Shown here: piece by piece, positions 1-11,191 of the stretch
Layout: every line of letters starts with the position of its first letter
Position numbering within the stretch: the stretch's first letter is position 1
Assembly: GCF_006540305.1 (NCBI RefSeq)
Contig: NZ_BJOR01000001.1
Location: forward strand, 3,472,001 to 3,536,000
DNA length: 64,000 bases
Origin: Streptomyces sp. 6-11-2
GTDB taxonomy: Bacteria; Actinomycetota; Actinomycetes; Streptomycetales; Streptomycetaceae
Direction: 5' to 3'
The notes under the pieces: model-generated
Seen by the model: the letters and a program-made list of their open reading frames with translations, nothing else
Database searches by the model: none
Told to the model about the DNA's origin: nothing
Position numbers and translations under genes: made by a program

Positions 1-2
1 GG

Positions 3-422
3 GCCGCTCCCCCGCAGGCTGTTCCACCCCCCACCGCGCCCCCGCAAGCCGTCCCCCGGGCACCGGCAGCCCCGCCCTCCGGCGACGTGCCGCTCGAACC
101 CGCGGTCCGGCCCGCGACCCAACCCCCGGTCCAGCCTCCGCTCCAGCCCGCGGTCCAACCCGCGGCCCAGCCCGTGGTCCACGTCTCCCCTCACGACCCC
201 ACCCATGTGCTGTCCTCCCCCGATCCACGGCAGCGTGCTGATGTCTCTACTGCTTCGTACACCGCCCAGTCCCCGCAGGTTCCGGTTCCAGGGCGGGGAA
301 TCTCACGCCACCGCGCCGGGCGCCCGCGCCGCCCGGGCCCACCCGCGACAGTGGCGGTCCCGCTCCTGCTCCTCGCGCTGGCCTGCTACGCAGTCGGCTT
401 CTGGGCACTGAGCCGTCTGTGA
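3..422 (+). CDS. C-terminal part of a proline-rich membrane protein (5' end outside window)
   Basis: The frame is open from the window edge, so the gene begins upstream and only the last 139 residues are seen. They are dominated by Pro, Ala, Gln and Val (repeated P-A-V-Q-P type motifs), which indicates a disordered linker. A single hydrophobic segment (about 20 residues, rich in Leu, Ala, Val) ends four residues before the stop, so the tail is membrane anchored with almost nothing after the helix. A GTG at 87 could be an internal start but has no clear ribosome binding site. The gene ends 113 bp from a convergent gene. Function cannot be deduced; linker-plus-tail-anchor architecture fits surface or signalling proteins such as VWA or kinase-like proteins, but this is inference. 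Confidence 0.45.
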   Translation, partial: AAPPQAVPPPTAPPQAVPRAPAAPPSGDVPLEPAVRPATQPPVQPPLQPAVQPAAQPVVHVSPHDPTHVLSSPDPRQRADVSTASYTAQSPQVPVPGRGISRHRAGRPRRPGPPATVAVPLLLLALACYAVGFWALSRL

Positions 423-495
423 GACCCCGCCGGGCCGATCCCGGCCGGGTCCCGGTCCCCCTTATTCCCTCCCGCCCCTCCCCTCCCTTTCCGGT

Positions 496-531
496 CCCTC
501 CCACCCCTCCCACCCCTCCCACCCCTCCCGC
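496..531. repeat. 9-bp C-rich tandem repeat with G-quadruplex potential
   Basis: Three exact copies of ccctcccac (496-504, 505-513, 514-522) and a fourth degenerate copy. The minus strand therefore reads as runs of GGG separated by A or GT, the layout of an intramolecular G-quadruplex. It sits immediately 3' of the minus-strand gene that ends at 536, so it would be in that transcript's 3' end, between two convergent genes. Confidence 0.75.
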
Positions 532-535
532 CGCC

Positions 536-1873
536 CTACCGGGCTTCGGCCCTGCGCCGGGCAAGCACGGTCCACACCCCGAGGACGGCCAGCACGACCG
601 TTCCCGCGCCGATCCCGCCGACGGCGAGCGCCCGGAGTGCCGCGGAGCCGTCCGCCGCCCCGGCCGGGGTCGCAGCGGCCCGGTCGTGGGCGGTGACCTC
701 GAAGAGCCGGCCGGGCTCGGACCGGCCCGCGTAGTCCGGCCCCGGCTGTGCCGTGCCGTCCACCCGCACACGCAGGATCAGTCCGTAGGGCCCCTCGCCG
801 AAGGAGTCGGCGGTCTGGGCGGCGAGGTGCACGACCAGGTAGTGGAGGCCGGCGAACCGCATCCCCTTGACCTGGTCGGCGAAGCCGTGACGGTTGGCGT
901 GGTCGACGGGCGGCAGGGGAGCGAGGGTGGCGGACGTCTGCCGGCCGGTGTATCCGGCGTACGCCTCCTCGACGTATCCACGTCCCGGGTTGTAGAGCGA
1001 CAGGGTCAGCGCTCCGCTCACGTAGCCGCTGCCACCGCTGGAACTGCCCAGCTCGACGATGGCGTTCGGCTGCTGTCCCCAGTCGACCGGGACCTTGTAG
1101 AAGAGCGTCTGGCCGGGCCGGATCCGGGTCCGCCACACGCCTTGCCCGACCGTGCTCGCCGCGGCGAACCCGGCGCCGCCGGCCCGTTCGACCGCCTGGC
1201 CGGTGACCGGTTCGGGCGAGGCGGAGTTCCAGGCCTCGGGCGCGCTGGTGGCCCCGGTGCGTTTCAGCGGCGGTTCCGAGAAGGCGGCGAGCTCCAGGGG
1301 CCAGGCGTCGGACGAGGATCCCTTGGCGCCGACGCGTTCGACGAGCACGTAGTACGCCCCGGCGCCCTGGCACAGGCTGCGCCCGGAGGGGACCTCGCGC
1401 GCGCCCCACGCGGCGATGGGGTGCGGACTGCGGCTCGGGCCGAAGCGAACAGCCTGCGAGGAGCAGCGGGTGCCCTGGGCGCTCTGCACCGAGATCCTGA
1501 GGCCGTCGGTGGCGGCGACCGTGGTGCCGGGTCCGGGCACCGCCGTGACGGAGACGTAGGCGGTGGAGGTGGCGTCCAGGTCGAGGCGGTAGTAGAGCTT
1601 GCCGCTGCCCGGCAGGGAACTCCTGTAGGTGTGGCCGGGCTCGAGGCGTGCGGCGTCCGTGGTGCTCGCGGCTCCGGTGACGGACCGTGCGCCGTCGGTG
1701 AAGGCGTACGGGTCCGGTTCACCGGCCGCGAACGCGCTCGGGCCGGGGACGGCCGCCGCAAGGCACAGCGCCGCCGCGGCCGCGCCCAGGCGCCCGGCGA
1801 GCTTGTGCGAGGGATGCCGGTCGCGCCGGAGGCGCCCTGTCCTCGCCCGCCGTCCAGCCCCACGCCGTACCAT
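536..1873 (-). CDS. Secreted, membrane-anchored protein with tandem pre-peptidase-like beta domains
   Basis: A 445-residue protein. The start is the ATG at 1873, preceded by a GAGGGG ribosome binding site nine bases away; the frame stays open further upstream but without better starts. Residues about 20-50 form a signal peptide with an Arg-rich n-region and an Ala/Leu core ending near AFA-AG. Two similar beta-rich stretches follow, each opening with a PG-x-T-Y/L-F/Y-Y-K/R-hydrophobic pattern (around residues 80-200 and 240-370), reminiscent of pre-peptidase C-type domains. A second hydrophobic helix close to the C-terminus ends in RRRAEAR, a stop-transfer anchor. So the bulk faces outside the cell. 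No catalytic motif is visible; the function is unknown. Confidence 0.7.
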   Translation of the reverse strand: MVRRGAGRRARTGRLRRDRHPSHKLAGRLGAAAAALCLAAAVPGPSAFAAGEPDPYAFTDGARSVTGAASTTDAARLEPGHTYRSSLPGSGKLYYRLDLDATSTAYVSVTAVPGPGTTVAATDGLRISVQSAQGTRCSSQAVRFGPSRSPHPIAAWGAREVPSGRSLCQGAGAYYVLVERVGAKGSSSDAWPLELAAFSEPPLKRTGATSAPEAWNSASPEPVTGQAVERAGGAGFAAASTVGQGVWRTRIRPGQTLFYKVPVDWGQQPNAIVELGSSSGGSGYVSGALTLSLYNPGRGYVEEAYAGYTGRQTSATLAPLPPVDHANRHGFADQVKGMRFAGLHYLVVHLAAQTADSFGEGPYGLILRVRVDGTAQPGPDYAGRSEPGRLFEVTAHDRAAATPAGAADGSAALRALAVGGIGAGTVVLAVLGVWTVLARRRAEAR

Positions 1874-2060
1874 GCCGCGCCACCCCTCGCGTTCCATCGC
1901 TCCGGACGTCGCCCATCCTGCCCCGAGGGCCGCTACGCCATCCGCGCATTCCCCAGGCACGTACGCAACACCGGCCTCAGGAGCGACGCCTACCCCACCT
2001 TCCGAGACCCCGCAACACGGGGCCCGGCCCGGCAGCCCGGCCGGTTCGGGGAACCACAAC

Positions 2061-2090
2061 ACAAAACCCCGACCGCTACGGCGGTCGGGG
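2061..2090 (-). terminator. Rho-independent terminator of the DLW-39 gene
   Basis: Perfect 10-bp stem (2067-2076 with 2081-2090) with a 4-base loop; on the minus strand it is followed by TTTTGTGTT. It lies just 3' of the small gene ending at 2115. Confidence 0.85.
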
Positions 2091-2114
2091 CCTGCTCAGT
2101 TCGGGAATCAGTGC

Positions 2115-2243
2115 TCACGAACCCGTGGGCACGGAGTCAGTCGCCTCCGTCCACAGATCCTGCTCGGCGCGATCCGCCTGGATCTGGCGGTACACGAGGA
2201 GCCCGCCGATGGCGGCCAGTGCGACCAGGAGAAGCTTCTTCAC
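2115..2243 (-). CDS. DLW-39 family small protein
   Basis: A 42-residue protein starting with GTG at 2243, preceded by GAGG eight bases away. The N-terminus KKLLLVALAAIGGLLVYRQ is a single membrane-spanning or signal-anchor helix; the tail contains the conserved motif AEQDLW that names the actinobacterial DLW-39 family. These tiny proteins are conserved close to gyrA in Streptomyces. No biochemical function is known to me. A dedicated terminator follows. The open frame upstream of the GTG (to 2357) has no ribosome binding site and is not counted. Confidence 0.8.
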   Translation of the reverse strand: MKKLLLVALAAIGGLLVYRQIQADRAEQDLWTEATDSVPTGS

Positions 2244-2581
2244 CGCGCGACCTCGTCTTTCCTTGACGTAGGGGACCTCTGGCGCCCGACTATACACACC
2301 GGCCGATACCGATCGGTGACCTGCGTCGGCTGTCAACTGCCGTGCGCGTGAGCGCAATAGACGCGGACGAAACCGCTCTCGACCGGAGGGTGATCACATC
2401 CGCACGGACGGTGACTTTGGCCACCCTCCTCCCGGCTTCGCACCTTTTCACCGCTCATGAGCCCATCCGAGTGGTGTTCATCCGAAGATCGCTGCGCCAC
2501 GGGCGTCGGTCCCCCACTTCGCGTCGCTCATACACATGATGAGCAAAGTACGCAAATCGCCCAACCTGAAATTGAGGGGCC
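2244..2581. other. Divergent intergenic region, 338 bp
   Basis: Promoter region between the DLW-39 gene (minus) and the small secreted protein (plus). On the minus strand a TATAGT hexamer (2289-2294) is a candidate -10 box for the DLW-39 gene; I see no convincing -35. A gaggggcc ribosome binding site precedes the gene at 2582. No other structure seen. Confidence 0.4.
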
Positions 2582-2935
2582 ATGGACCAGCACAAGGTCA
2601 TGAAGCTGTGGACCGCCATCGTCACCGCCTTCCTCGCGCTCTGCACGGCGCTCGGACTCATCACCACGACCGCCTCCGCGGCCTCGGCCGCACCGCAGCC
2701 CGAGACGGCGCCCAAGAGCACCGCACCGCTGCCGGCACAGACGACGACGTCCTTGTCCAGTCCCCACACCCGGTCCCTGCCTCCCACGATGAAACAGCGC
2801 ATCCGCGCCGAGGCCCACGGAAGGACCCCCGGCTGCCGCCACCGCCCGCCGACCGACGCCTTCTCCCTCGCCGCCGAACCCCGATGCCTCCCGCCCGAAC
2901 CGCCGGCCCGCCCGACCATCCCCCTCCAGCGCTGA
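2582..2935 (+). CDS. Small secreted Streptomyces protein, possibly DUF6344 type
   Basis: A 117-residue protein with ATG at 2582 behind GAGGGG. The N-terminus has a charged residue pair (HK, MK) then a hydrophobic core (LWTAIVTAFLALCTALGLI) and an Ala-rich cleavage-like region (TASAASAAP), that is a signal peptide or signal anchor. The rest is Pro/Thr/Ser rich with three late cysteines. Length, position near gyrA and the K-LWTA-N-terminus resemble proteins I recall as DUF6344; this assignment is from memory and uncertain. Function unknown. Confidence 0.6.
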   Translation: MDQHKVMKLWTAIVTAFLALCTALGLITTTASAASAAPQPETAPKSTAPLPAQTTTSLSSPHTRSLPPTMKQRIRAEAHGRTPGCRHRPPTDAFSLAAEPRCLPPEPPARPTIPLQR

Positions 2936-3019
2936 CAGTGCCGCACCGGCCCGGCCGGTGCCACCACCAGCACTCATGACGTAACGGCGATTCGCGTACA
3001 GCACCTGCCGCATACGCGG

Positions 3020-3048
3020 AGCTCCCCGGTCATCACGATCGGGGAGCT
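3020..3048. terminator. Hairpin downstream of the small secreted protein
   Basis: Perfect 9-bp stem agctccccg / cggggagct with an 11-base loop, 85 bp after the stop of the preceding gene. There is no U-run on either side, so it is a weak or factor-assisted terminator. Confidence 0.5.
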
Positions 3049-3229
3049 TCACCTGCGTGGATATCCGGGCCGGCCGCCGTCACCACGGTGAAAGCAAGAC
3101 GCCCCTGTTCGCGCTCGCTGGCGTCAGCCGCTGCTGTCGGGGCACCGACAGCGTCTTGGCAGGCCCGGCCCATACCCACCGGTCTTCGCCACCCCGTGCC
3201 GCGCGACCGCGCATAGTACGGTCCGCCGA

Positions 3230-4570
3230 ATGAATCTCCGTGCATCTCTGTCTGTCCTGGGCAACCGGCCATTCCGTCTCTTACTGCTGGCCAGGCTGAT
3301 CTCCGTGAGCGGATCGGCCATGGCTCCCGTGGCGCTCGCCTTCGCCGTTCTTGGGTTCAACGCCCGGCCCGAGGCGCTGGCCACCGTGCTGGCCGGCAAC
3401 ACTCTTCCTCAACTGGTGCTCTTGCTGGTCGGTGGCGTTGTCGCGGACCGGTTCTCCCGCCGCGGCCTGATCGTGTTCGGCAACCTGGCGGCCGGACTGG
3501 CCCAGGCCGGCGTCGCGCTCCTGATCGCCACGGGTGCGGCCAACACCACGCGGGTGGCGCTGCTGGCCGCTGTCACGGGCGGTGCCAATGCGCTGATGAC
3601 CCCGGCAATGAACAGCCTGCTGCCCCAGCTGGTGGACGCCCGGCAACTTCAGGAGGCCAACGTCCTCGTGCGGCTCCCTACCAACGTCGTCAAGATCGCC
3701 GCTCCTGCCCTGGGGGGCGCCCTCGTCGCTCTGATCGGCCCGCAATGGGTCCTCAGCTGGGATGCCGCGAGTTTCGCCCTCGCGGCTCTGCTGTGCGCGT
3801 TCTTGACCATCGCCGGGACAGCGAAACCCGGTCCGGGCGCCTCCGTGCTGCACGACTTCCGCACCGGCTGGCGGGAGTTCGCGCAGCGTTCCTGGCTCTG
3901 GTCCTACACCCTTTCGGGCACCGTCGTCGTGGCCCTGTGGCTCGGCAGCTACCAGCTACTGGGCCCTGTCGTCCTGGACCGTACCGACCTGGGTGCCGCA
4001 GCCTGGGGAACAGTGCAGGGCAGTTTCGCTGTCGGGCTCGTTCTCGGTGGCCTCATCGCCCTCCGCTGGAAGCCCGACCGGCTCATGATCGCGTGTGTGG
4101 CCACCGGCCTCCCCCTGGCCTTGCCACTCGTGATACTCGCGACCGGACCTCACCTCGTCGCTCTGGCAGCATCAGCAGCCGTGGCCGGAATCGGGCTCGA
4201 CCTGTCAATCGCCTACTGGAACACCGCGCTGCAGCAACAACTCCCCACAGACGTCTTGGGCCGAGTCACCTCTTTCAGTTCCATCGGAGAACTCATGGCT
4301 GTTCCCCTCGGATACGTCATCGTTGGCCTGACCGCCACCTCCACCGGCACGGCTCCCGTCCTCCTGACGAGTGCCGTCCTCATCTTCCTGGCCTCGATCG
4401 TTCTGTTTGCCGTGCCCAGCCAGTGGACGATCCGCCGCCTGCCCACGGAGGCAACGGCGCAGCCTGCCACGGCACAACCGCGACTTGGGAGTCAGGGGAG
4501 TCAGGAGGCTCCGGGCCGCAGCCGGTCTCTTCGCCTCAAAGCCAGTGATGCAAAAGACCCCCAACCATGA
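3230..4570 (+). CDS. MFS transporter, EntS-like (MFS_3) exporter
   Basis: A 446-residue integral membrane protein with about 12 hydrophobic segments. The N-terminal half carries a loop 2-3 motif of the type D-R-x-S-R-R (ADRFSRRG, about residue 76), typical of the major facilitator superfamily, and the overall pattern (LLARLISVSGSAM at the start) is that of the MFS_3/EntS-like drug and siderophore exporters. Substrate unknown. The last ~40 residues are low complexity and hydrophilic, and the final codons run directly into the terminator hairpin of the tRNA gene on the other strand, so the natural C-terminus may have been replaced or lost. Wobble positions look less strictly G/C than in the neighbouring housekeeping genes. 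Together these suggest an accessory gene acquired beside the tRNA. Confidence 0.85.
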   Translation: MNLRASLSVLGNRPFRLLLLARLISVSGSAMAPVALAFAVLGFNARPEALATVLAGNTLPQLVLLLVGGVVADRFSRRGLIVFGNLAAGLAQAGVALLIATGAANTTRVALLAAVTGGANALMTPAMNSLLPQLVDARQLQEANVLVRLPTNVVKIAAPALGGALVALIGPQWVLSWDAASFALAALLCAFLTIAGTAKPGPGASVLHDFRTGWREFAQRSWLWSYTLSGTVVVALWLGSYQLLGPVVLDRTDLGAAAWGTVQGSFAVGLVLGGLIALRWKPDRLMIACVATGLPLALPLVILATGPHLVALAASAAVAGIGLDLSIAYWNTALQQQLPTDVLGRVTSFSSIGELMAVPLGYVIVGLTATSTGTAPVLLTSAVLIFLASIVLFAVPSQWTIRRLPTEATAQPATAQPRLGSQGSQEAPGRSRSLRLKASDAKDPQP

Positions 4571-4585
4571 TCGGTTGGGGGTCTT
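4554..4585 (-). terminator. Terminator of tRNA-Ile
   Basis: Perfect 13-bp stem aagacccccaacc / ggttgggggtctt with a 6-base loop; on the minus strand it is followed by TTGC after TCTT, directly after the 3' end of the tRNA. It also overlaps the last five codons and stop of the convergent MFS gene. Confidence 0.85.
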
Positions 4586-4593
4586 CTCGCTGG

Positions 4594-4667
4594 TGGGGCT
4601 AACAGGATTTGAACCTGTGGCCTCATCCTTATCAGGGATGCGCTCTAACCAACTGAGCTATAGCCCC
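4594..4667 (-). tRNA. tRNA-Ile (anticodon GAT)
   Basis: On the minus strand: 7-bp acceptor stem GGGGCTA / TAGCCCC with discriminator A, D-loop AGTTGGTTAGAGC, anticodon loop CTGATAA (anticodon GAT), and T-loop GGTTCAAATCC. 74 nt, no encoded CCA, consistent with dependence on the CCA-adding enzyme encoded at 34858. A tRNA-Ile at this spot downstream of gyrA and the DUF3566 gene is a conserved actinobacterial arrangement. Confidence 0.97.
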
Positions 4668-4800
4668 GCCGCGCTTTGCGGTGTGTGTCCCGCGCGCTGA
4701 CTCCTGAAGATTAGCGCACGAGGGGGGCAGTCCCAAAATCGGTTGTCGGAGTACCGGCAGCGGACGTTCCGCGACACCGGGGCAGGCGCGGCCGGCCCGT

Positions 4801-5544
4801 CTACTCGTCCTCGGCCAGCGTCAGCTCGACGCCGCCGACGAACCCCGCGGAGAGGTTGTAGATGAACGCTCCGAGGGTCGCGAGGGCGGTCGCCAGCACC
4901 ACGTCGATCACGGCGATGATCGACGTGAACATCAGCACGTGGGGAAGGGACAGGAAGGACTGGAGGTCGAAGCCGTTCGACTCGTTGGAGCCGGTGGCCT
5001 CCGAGATCGTCCCGCCGACCGTGGAGAACACGCCCATCGCGTTCATGACCATCCACAGCACGGCGGACGCCACGATCGTGCAGATGCCCAGGGCGATGGA
5101 GAGCAGGAAGCTGACCTTCATCACCGACCACGGGTCGGCCTTGGCCACCCGCAGCCGGGCCTTGCGGGTGCGCGGTGCGGTACGCGCGCCCGTGCGCGGC
5201 CGGCGCACCGCCTGGGAGGCGGGCTCGGCCGACTGGTAGGCCTGCGGCGGGTGGTACGGCCCGGAGGGCTGCTGCGTCTGCCGCTCCCCCGGCAGCGGAG
5301 AGCCCGCCGCCTGCTGACCGGCCGTGGCGTTCGCCTGCTGGGCCTGCGGGCCTCGGGTGTCCGTCACCGTTCCCCCCTGGGATCCGTGAGTGTGGGGCGT
5401 GTGCGCATCGGTCGCAGGCGACTTGATCGCTTGCAGGTTGGTCGTATGCGTGTCCGTCGCAGGCGCGGCGGAGCCACGGCCGCCGCCGTCCGCTCCCGTA
5501 CCAGTGGAGGTACCGGCCGATCCGGCGCCCGTGGCTCCGCTCAC
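4801..5544 (-). CDS. DUF3566 transmembrane protein
   Basis: A 247-residue protein, GTG start at 5544 with GAGGAGAG in front, beginning 18 bp after gyrA and surely cotranscribed. Residues 1-125 are a disordered Gly/Thr/Pro/Gln-rich and then Arg-rich cytoplasmic region. From about residue 135 the DUF3566 domain follows (ADPWSVMKVSFLLSIALG), with two hydrophobic helices and the typical NAMGVF and GFDLQSFLS signatures between them. In mycobacteria and corynebacteria a DUF3566 protein also follows gyrA; a role in the cell envelope or division has been suggested but the function here is unknown. Confidence 0.9.
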   Translation of the reverse strand: MSGATGAGSAGTSTGTGADGGGRGSAAPATDTHTTNLQAIKSPATDAHTPHTHGSQGGTVTDTRGPQAQQANATAGQQAAGSPLPGERQTQQPSGPYHPPQAYQSAEPASQAVRRPRTGARTAPRTRKARLRVAKADPWSVMKVSFLLSIALGICTIVASAVLWMVMNAMGVFSTVGGTISEATGSNESNGFDLQSFLSLPHVLMFTSIIAVIDVVLATALATLGAFIYNLSAGFVGGVELTLAEDE

Positions 5545-5562
5545 GATGACTCTCTCCTCGTG

Positions 5563-8157
5563 CTACTCGGCCGAGGGCACCTCGCCCTCGTCCGTGCCGC
5601 TGGTCGCGGCCCCCTCGGCGGTCTCGTCCACGGCCACGTCGCCGTCGACTTCCTCCGCCTCGCGCCCCGCCTCGGCGTTACGTGCGATACCGACGACGGC
5701 ATCGCGCTTCCCCAGGTTGATCAGTTGGACGCCCATGGTGTCACGGCCCGTCTCCCTGACCTCGTTGACTCGCGTACGAATCACACCGCCCGAGAGCGTG
5801 ATGGCGAGGATCTCGTCGGTCTCCTCGACAATCAGCGCCCCCACGAGCGAACCGCGGTCCTCCACGATCTTGGCGGCCTTGATGCCGAGGCCGCCGCGAC
5901 CCTGGACGCGGTACTCGTCGACACGGGTCCGCTTGGCGTACCCGCCATCGGTGGCAGTGAACACGAACGTACCGGGTCGAACAACATTCATCGAGAGCAG
6001 CTCGTCGCTCCCGCGGAAACTCATGCCCTTGACACCCGAGGTGGCACGGCCCATCGGGCGCAGAGTGTCGTCGGAGGCGGTGAACCTGATCGATTGCGCC
6101 TTCTTGCTGATCAGAAGCAGATCGTCATCGGCGGAGACCAGCTCGGCCCCGATCAGTTCGTCATCGGAACCGTCCTCCTGCTCGCGCAGGTTGATCGCGA
6201 TGACACCACCGGAGCGAGGCGAATCGTAATCCTTCAGAGGCGTCTTCTTGACCAGGCCCGCCTTGGTGCCGAGCACCAGGTACGGCGCCGCCTCGTAGTC
6301 GCGGATCGCGAGGATCTGGGCGATCGCCTCGTCCGGCTGGAAGGCCAGCAGGTTCGCCACGTGCTGGCCGCGCGCGTCCCGGCCGGCGTCCGGCAGCTCG
6401 TAGGCCTTGGCCCGGTAGACCCGGCCCTTGTTGGTGAAGAACAGCAGCCAGTGGTGCGTGGTGGAGACGAAGAAGTGGTCGACGATGTCGTCTTCCTTCA
6501 GCTTCGTGCCGCGCACGCCCTTGCCGCCGCGCTTCTGGGCGCGGTAGTCGTCGGTCTTGGTCCGCTTGATGTAGCCGCCGCGGCTGACCGTGACGACGAT
6601 GTCCTCTTCGGCGATCAGGTCCTCGATGGACATGTCGCCCTCGTAGGGGATCAGCTTCGTCTTGCGGTCGTCGCCGAACTTCTCGACGATCGCGGCCAGC
6701 TCCGCGCTGACGATCCCGCGCTGGCGGACCGGCGAGGCGAGGATCTCGTTGTACTCGGTGATCTTCGCCTGGAGCTCGTCGTGCTCCTGGACGATCTTCT
6801 GGCGCTCCAGGGCGGCCAGACGACGCAGCTGCATCTCGAGGATGGCGTTGGCCTGGATCTCGTCGATCTCCAGCAGGCCCATCAGGCCCTCGCGCGCGAC
6901 CTCGACGGTCGCGCTGCGCCGGATCAGCGCGATGACCTCGTCGATGGCGTCCAGGGCCTTGAGCAGGCCGCGCAGGATGTGGGCGCGCTCCTCGGCCTTG
7001 CGCAGCCGGAAGCGGGTCCGGCGGACGACGACCTCGATCTGGTGCGTCACCCAGTGGCGGATGAACGCGTCCAGCGACAGGGTGCGCGGCACGCCGTCGA
7101 CCAGCGCCAGCATGTTGGCGCCGAAGTTGGTCTGGAGGTCGGTGTGCTTGTAGAGGTTGTTCAGGACGACCTTGGCGACCGCGTCCCGCTTGAGGACGAT
7201 CACAAGGCGCTGACCGGTGCGCGAGCTGGTCTCGTCGCGGACGTCCGCGATGCCGCCGATCTTGCCGTCCTTCACCAGGTCGGCGATCTTCTGCGCGAGG
7301 TTGTCCGGGTTGACCTGGTACGGCAGCTCCGTGACCACCAGGCACTGGCGGTTCTGGATCTCCTCGACCTCGACCACGGCGCGCATGGTGATCGAGCCGC
7401 GGCCGGTGCGGTACGCCTCCTCGATGCCCTTGCGGCCGACGACGAGCGCTCCGGTGGGGAAGTCCGGGCCCTTGATCCGCTCGATCAGCGCGTCGAGGAG
7501 CTCCTCGTGGGAGGCCTCCGGGTTCTCCAGGTACCACTGGGCACCGGAGGCGACCTCGCGCAGGTTGTGCGACGGGATGTTGGTCGCCATGCCCACCGCG
7601 ATACCGGCCGAGCCGTTGATCAGCAGGTTCGGGAAGCGGGACGGCAGGACGGTCGGCTCCTGGGAGCGGCCGTCGTAGTTGTCCGTGAAGTCGACGGTCT
7701 CCTCGTCGATGTCGCGGACCATCTCCATCGACAGCGGCGCCATCTTGCACTCGGTGTAGCGCATGGCCGCCGCCGGGTCGTTGCCCGGCGAGCCGAAGTT
7801 GCCGTTGGAGTCCACCAGCGGCATCCGCATCGCCCACGGCTGCGCCAGGCGGACCAGCGCGTCGTAGATCGAGGAGTCGCCGTGCGGGTGGTAGTTGCCC
7901 ATGACGTCGCCGACGACACGGGCGCACTTGTAGAAGCCGCGCTCGGGGCGGTAGCCGCCGTCGTACATGGCGTACAGGACGCGGCGGTGGACGGGCTTGA
8001 GACCGTCCCGGACGTCGGGCAGCGCACGCGAGACGATGACGGACATCGCGTAGTCGAGGTAGGAGCGCTGCATCTCCGTCTCGAGCCCGACGGGCTCGAC
8101 GCGCATGGCGAGGTCGCCGCCCTCTTCAGGGGTGACTGGAGTGTTCTCGTCGGCCAT
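5563..8157 (-). CDS. gyrA: DNA gyrase subunit A
   Basis: An 864-residue subunit of the heterotetrameric gyrase that introduces negative supercoils. The N-terminal breakage-reunion domain has the catalytic tyrosine Y134 in MRYTE and the quinolone-determining region [12 protein letters not shown] (residues 91-101), with the Ser and Asp equivalent to E. coli Ser83 and Asp87 both present, so the sequence is of the quinolone-sensitive type. The GyrA box needed for DNA wrapping is QKRGGKG, followed by repeated beta-pinwheel blades. The C-terminus is an acidic low-complexity tail. The ATG at 8157 lies 42 bp after the gyrB stop; gyrB-gyrA-DUF3566 form one leftward operon. Confidence 0.98.
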   Translation of the reverse strand: MADENTPVTPEEGGDLAMRVEPVGLETEMQRSYLDYAMSVIVSRALPDVRDGLKPVHRRVLYAMYDGGYRPERGFYKCARVVGDVMGNYHPHGDSSIYDALVRLAQPWAMRMPLVDSNGNFGSPGNDPAAAMRYTECKMAPLSMEMVRDIDEETVDFTDNYDGRSQEPTVLPSRFPNLLINGSAGIAVGMATNIPSHNLREVASGAQWYLENPEASHEELLDALIERIKGPDFPTGALVVGRKGIEEAYRTGRGSITMRAVVEVEEIQNRQCLVVTELPYQVNPDNLAQKIADLVKDGKIGGIADVRDETSSRTGQRLVIVLKRDAVAKVVLNNLYKHTDLQTNFGANMLALVDGVPRTLSLDAFIRHWVTHQIEVVVRRTRFRLRKAEERAHILRGLLKALDAIDEVIALIRRSATVEVAREGLMGLLEIDEIQANAILEMQLRRLAALERQKIVQEHDELQAKITEYNEILASPVRQRGIVSAELAAIVEKFGDDRKTKLIPYEGDMSIEDLIAEEDIVVTVSRGGYIKRTKTDDYRAQKRGGKGVRGTKLKEDDIVDHFFVSTTHHWLLFFTNKGRVYRAKAYELPDAGRDARGQHVANLLAFQPDEAIAQILAIRDYEAAPYLVLGTKAGLVKKTPLKDYDSPRSGGVIAINLREQEDGSDDELIGAELVSADDDLLLISKKAQSIRFTASDDTLRPMGRATSGVKGMSFRGSDELLSMNVVRPGTFVFTATDGGYAKRTRVDEYRVQGRGGLGIKAAKIVEDRGSLVGALIVEETDEILAITLSGGVIRTRVNEVRETGRDTMGVQLINLGKRDAVVGIARNAEAGREAEEVDGDVAVDETAEGAATSGTDEGEVPSAE

Positions 8158-8199
8158 TGCTGGTGAAGATCCTTCCTGGTTCGGTCAGCTGAGACCGAC

Positions 8200-10654
<2,455 letters not shown>

Positions 10655-11191
10655 TCACCCATAGGTGTCGCCGGGGCCCGTGCTGCCCGGCACCCTCAGC
10701 GGACCGTACCTGCGGCCGCCACCGCCCGGCCCGAAGACCTTGATCGTCCGCACCGCGCCGTGCCCCAGGTCCTCGTTGAGCCGGGCCACCAGCGTCGGAG
10801 CGAGCAGACGCAGGTTCGTCGCCCACGCCGTCGAGTCGCAGCGCACCGTCAGCACCCGCTCGTCCTCGTCGTACCGGTCCGGCACGCAGTGCTTGGCCAG
10901 ATCGGCCCCGACGATCTGCGGCCAGCGCCCCATCACGCCGCCCACCGCGGCCGGCGCCTCCCAGCCGCGTTCGGTGATCAGCCGGTTGATCGCGGCGCCG
11001 AGAGCCATCGGATCACGGCCGTCGGCCCGCGCGCCGGAACGCAGACCGCCACGCCGTGCCTGCCTGCGCTGCTGCGCCGCGTCCCCACGCGCGCGTGCCG
11101 CCTCCTTCGCCGCGCGCAGCGCCACGCGCGCGAGGTCGACGCCCGATGGCTCGGGCGCCTTCCCCCGGCCCGGGTCCCGCTCGCCGCTCAT
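10655..11191 (-). CDS. dciA: DciA family protein (DUF721), DnaB-associated replication factor
   Basis: A 178-residue protein starting with ATG at 11191, overlapping the recF stop by four bases (ATGA). The first ~65 residues are basic and Ala/Arg-rich ([21 protein letters not shown]) and probably disordered and nucleic-acid binding. The DUF721 core spans about 65-160: [14 protein letters not shown], then MGRWPQIVG (the W-x-x-I-V-G signature), then [22 protein letters not shown]721 proteins are DciA, which interacts with and helps load the replicative helicase DnaB in bacteria without DnaC/DnaI; dnaB is at 51949. The C-terminal Gly/Pro tail is additional. Confidence 0.88.
   Translation of the reverse strand: MSGERDPGRGKAPEPSGVDLARVALRAAKEAARARGDAAQQRRQARRGGLRSGARADGRDPMALGAAINRLITERGWEAPAAVGGVMGRWPQIVGADLAKHCVPDRYDEDERVLTVRCDSTAWATNLRLLAPTLVARLNEDLGHGAVRTIKVFGPGGGGRRYGPLRVPGSTGPGDTYG

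Noticed and set aside
496..531. CRISPR-like array
   Set aside because: Units are 9 bp without spacers.
419..2266. 615-codon plus-strand frame over the secreted protein
   Set aside because: The minus-strand frame has signal peptide and anchor; the plus frame is an Arg/Gly/Pro-rich shadow.
3000..4667. Integrative element using tRNA-Ile
   Set aside because: No integrase and no duplicated tRNA 3' end could be found; only a single MFS gene is present.
4939..8166. 1075-codon open frame on the plus strand opposite gyrA
   Set aside because: Antisense shadow created by the high GC wobble positions of gyrA; low-complexity translation, no family, no ribosome binding site.
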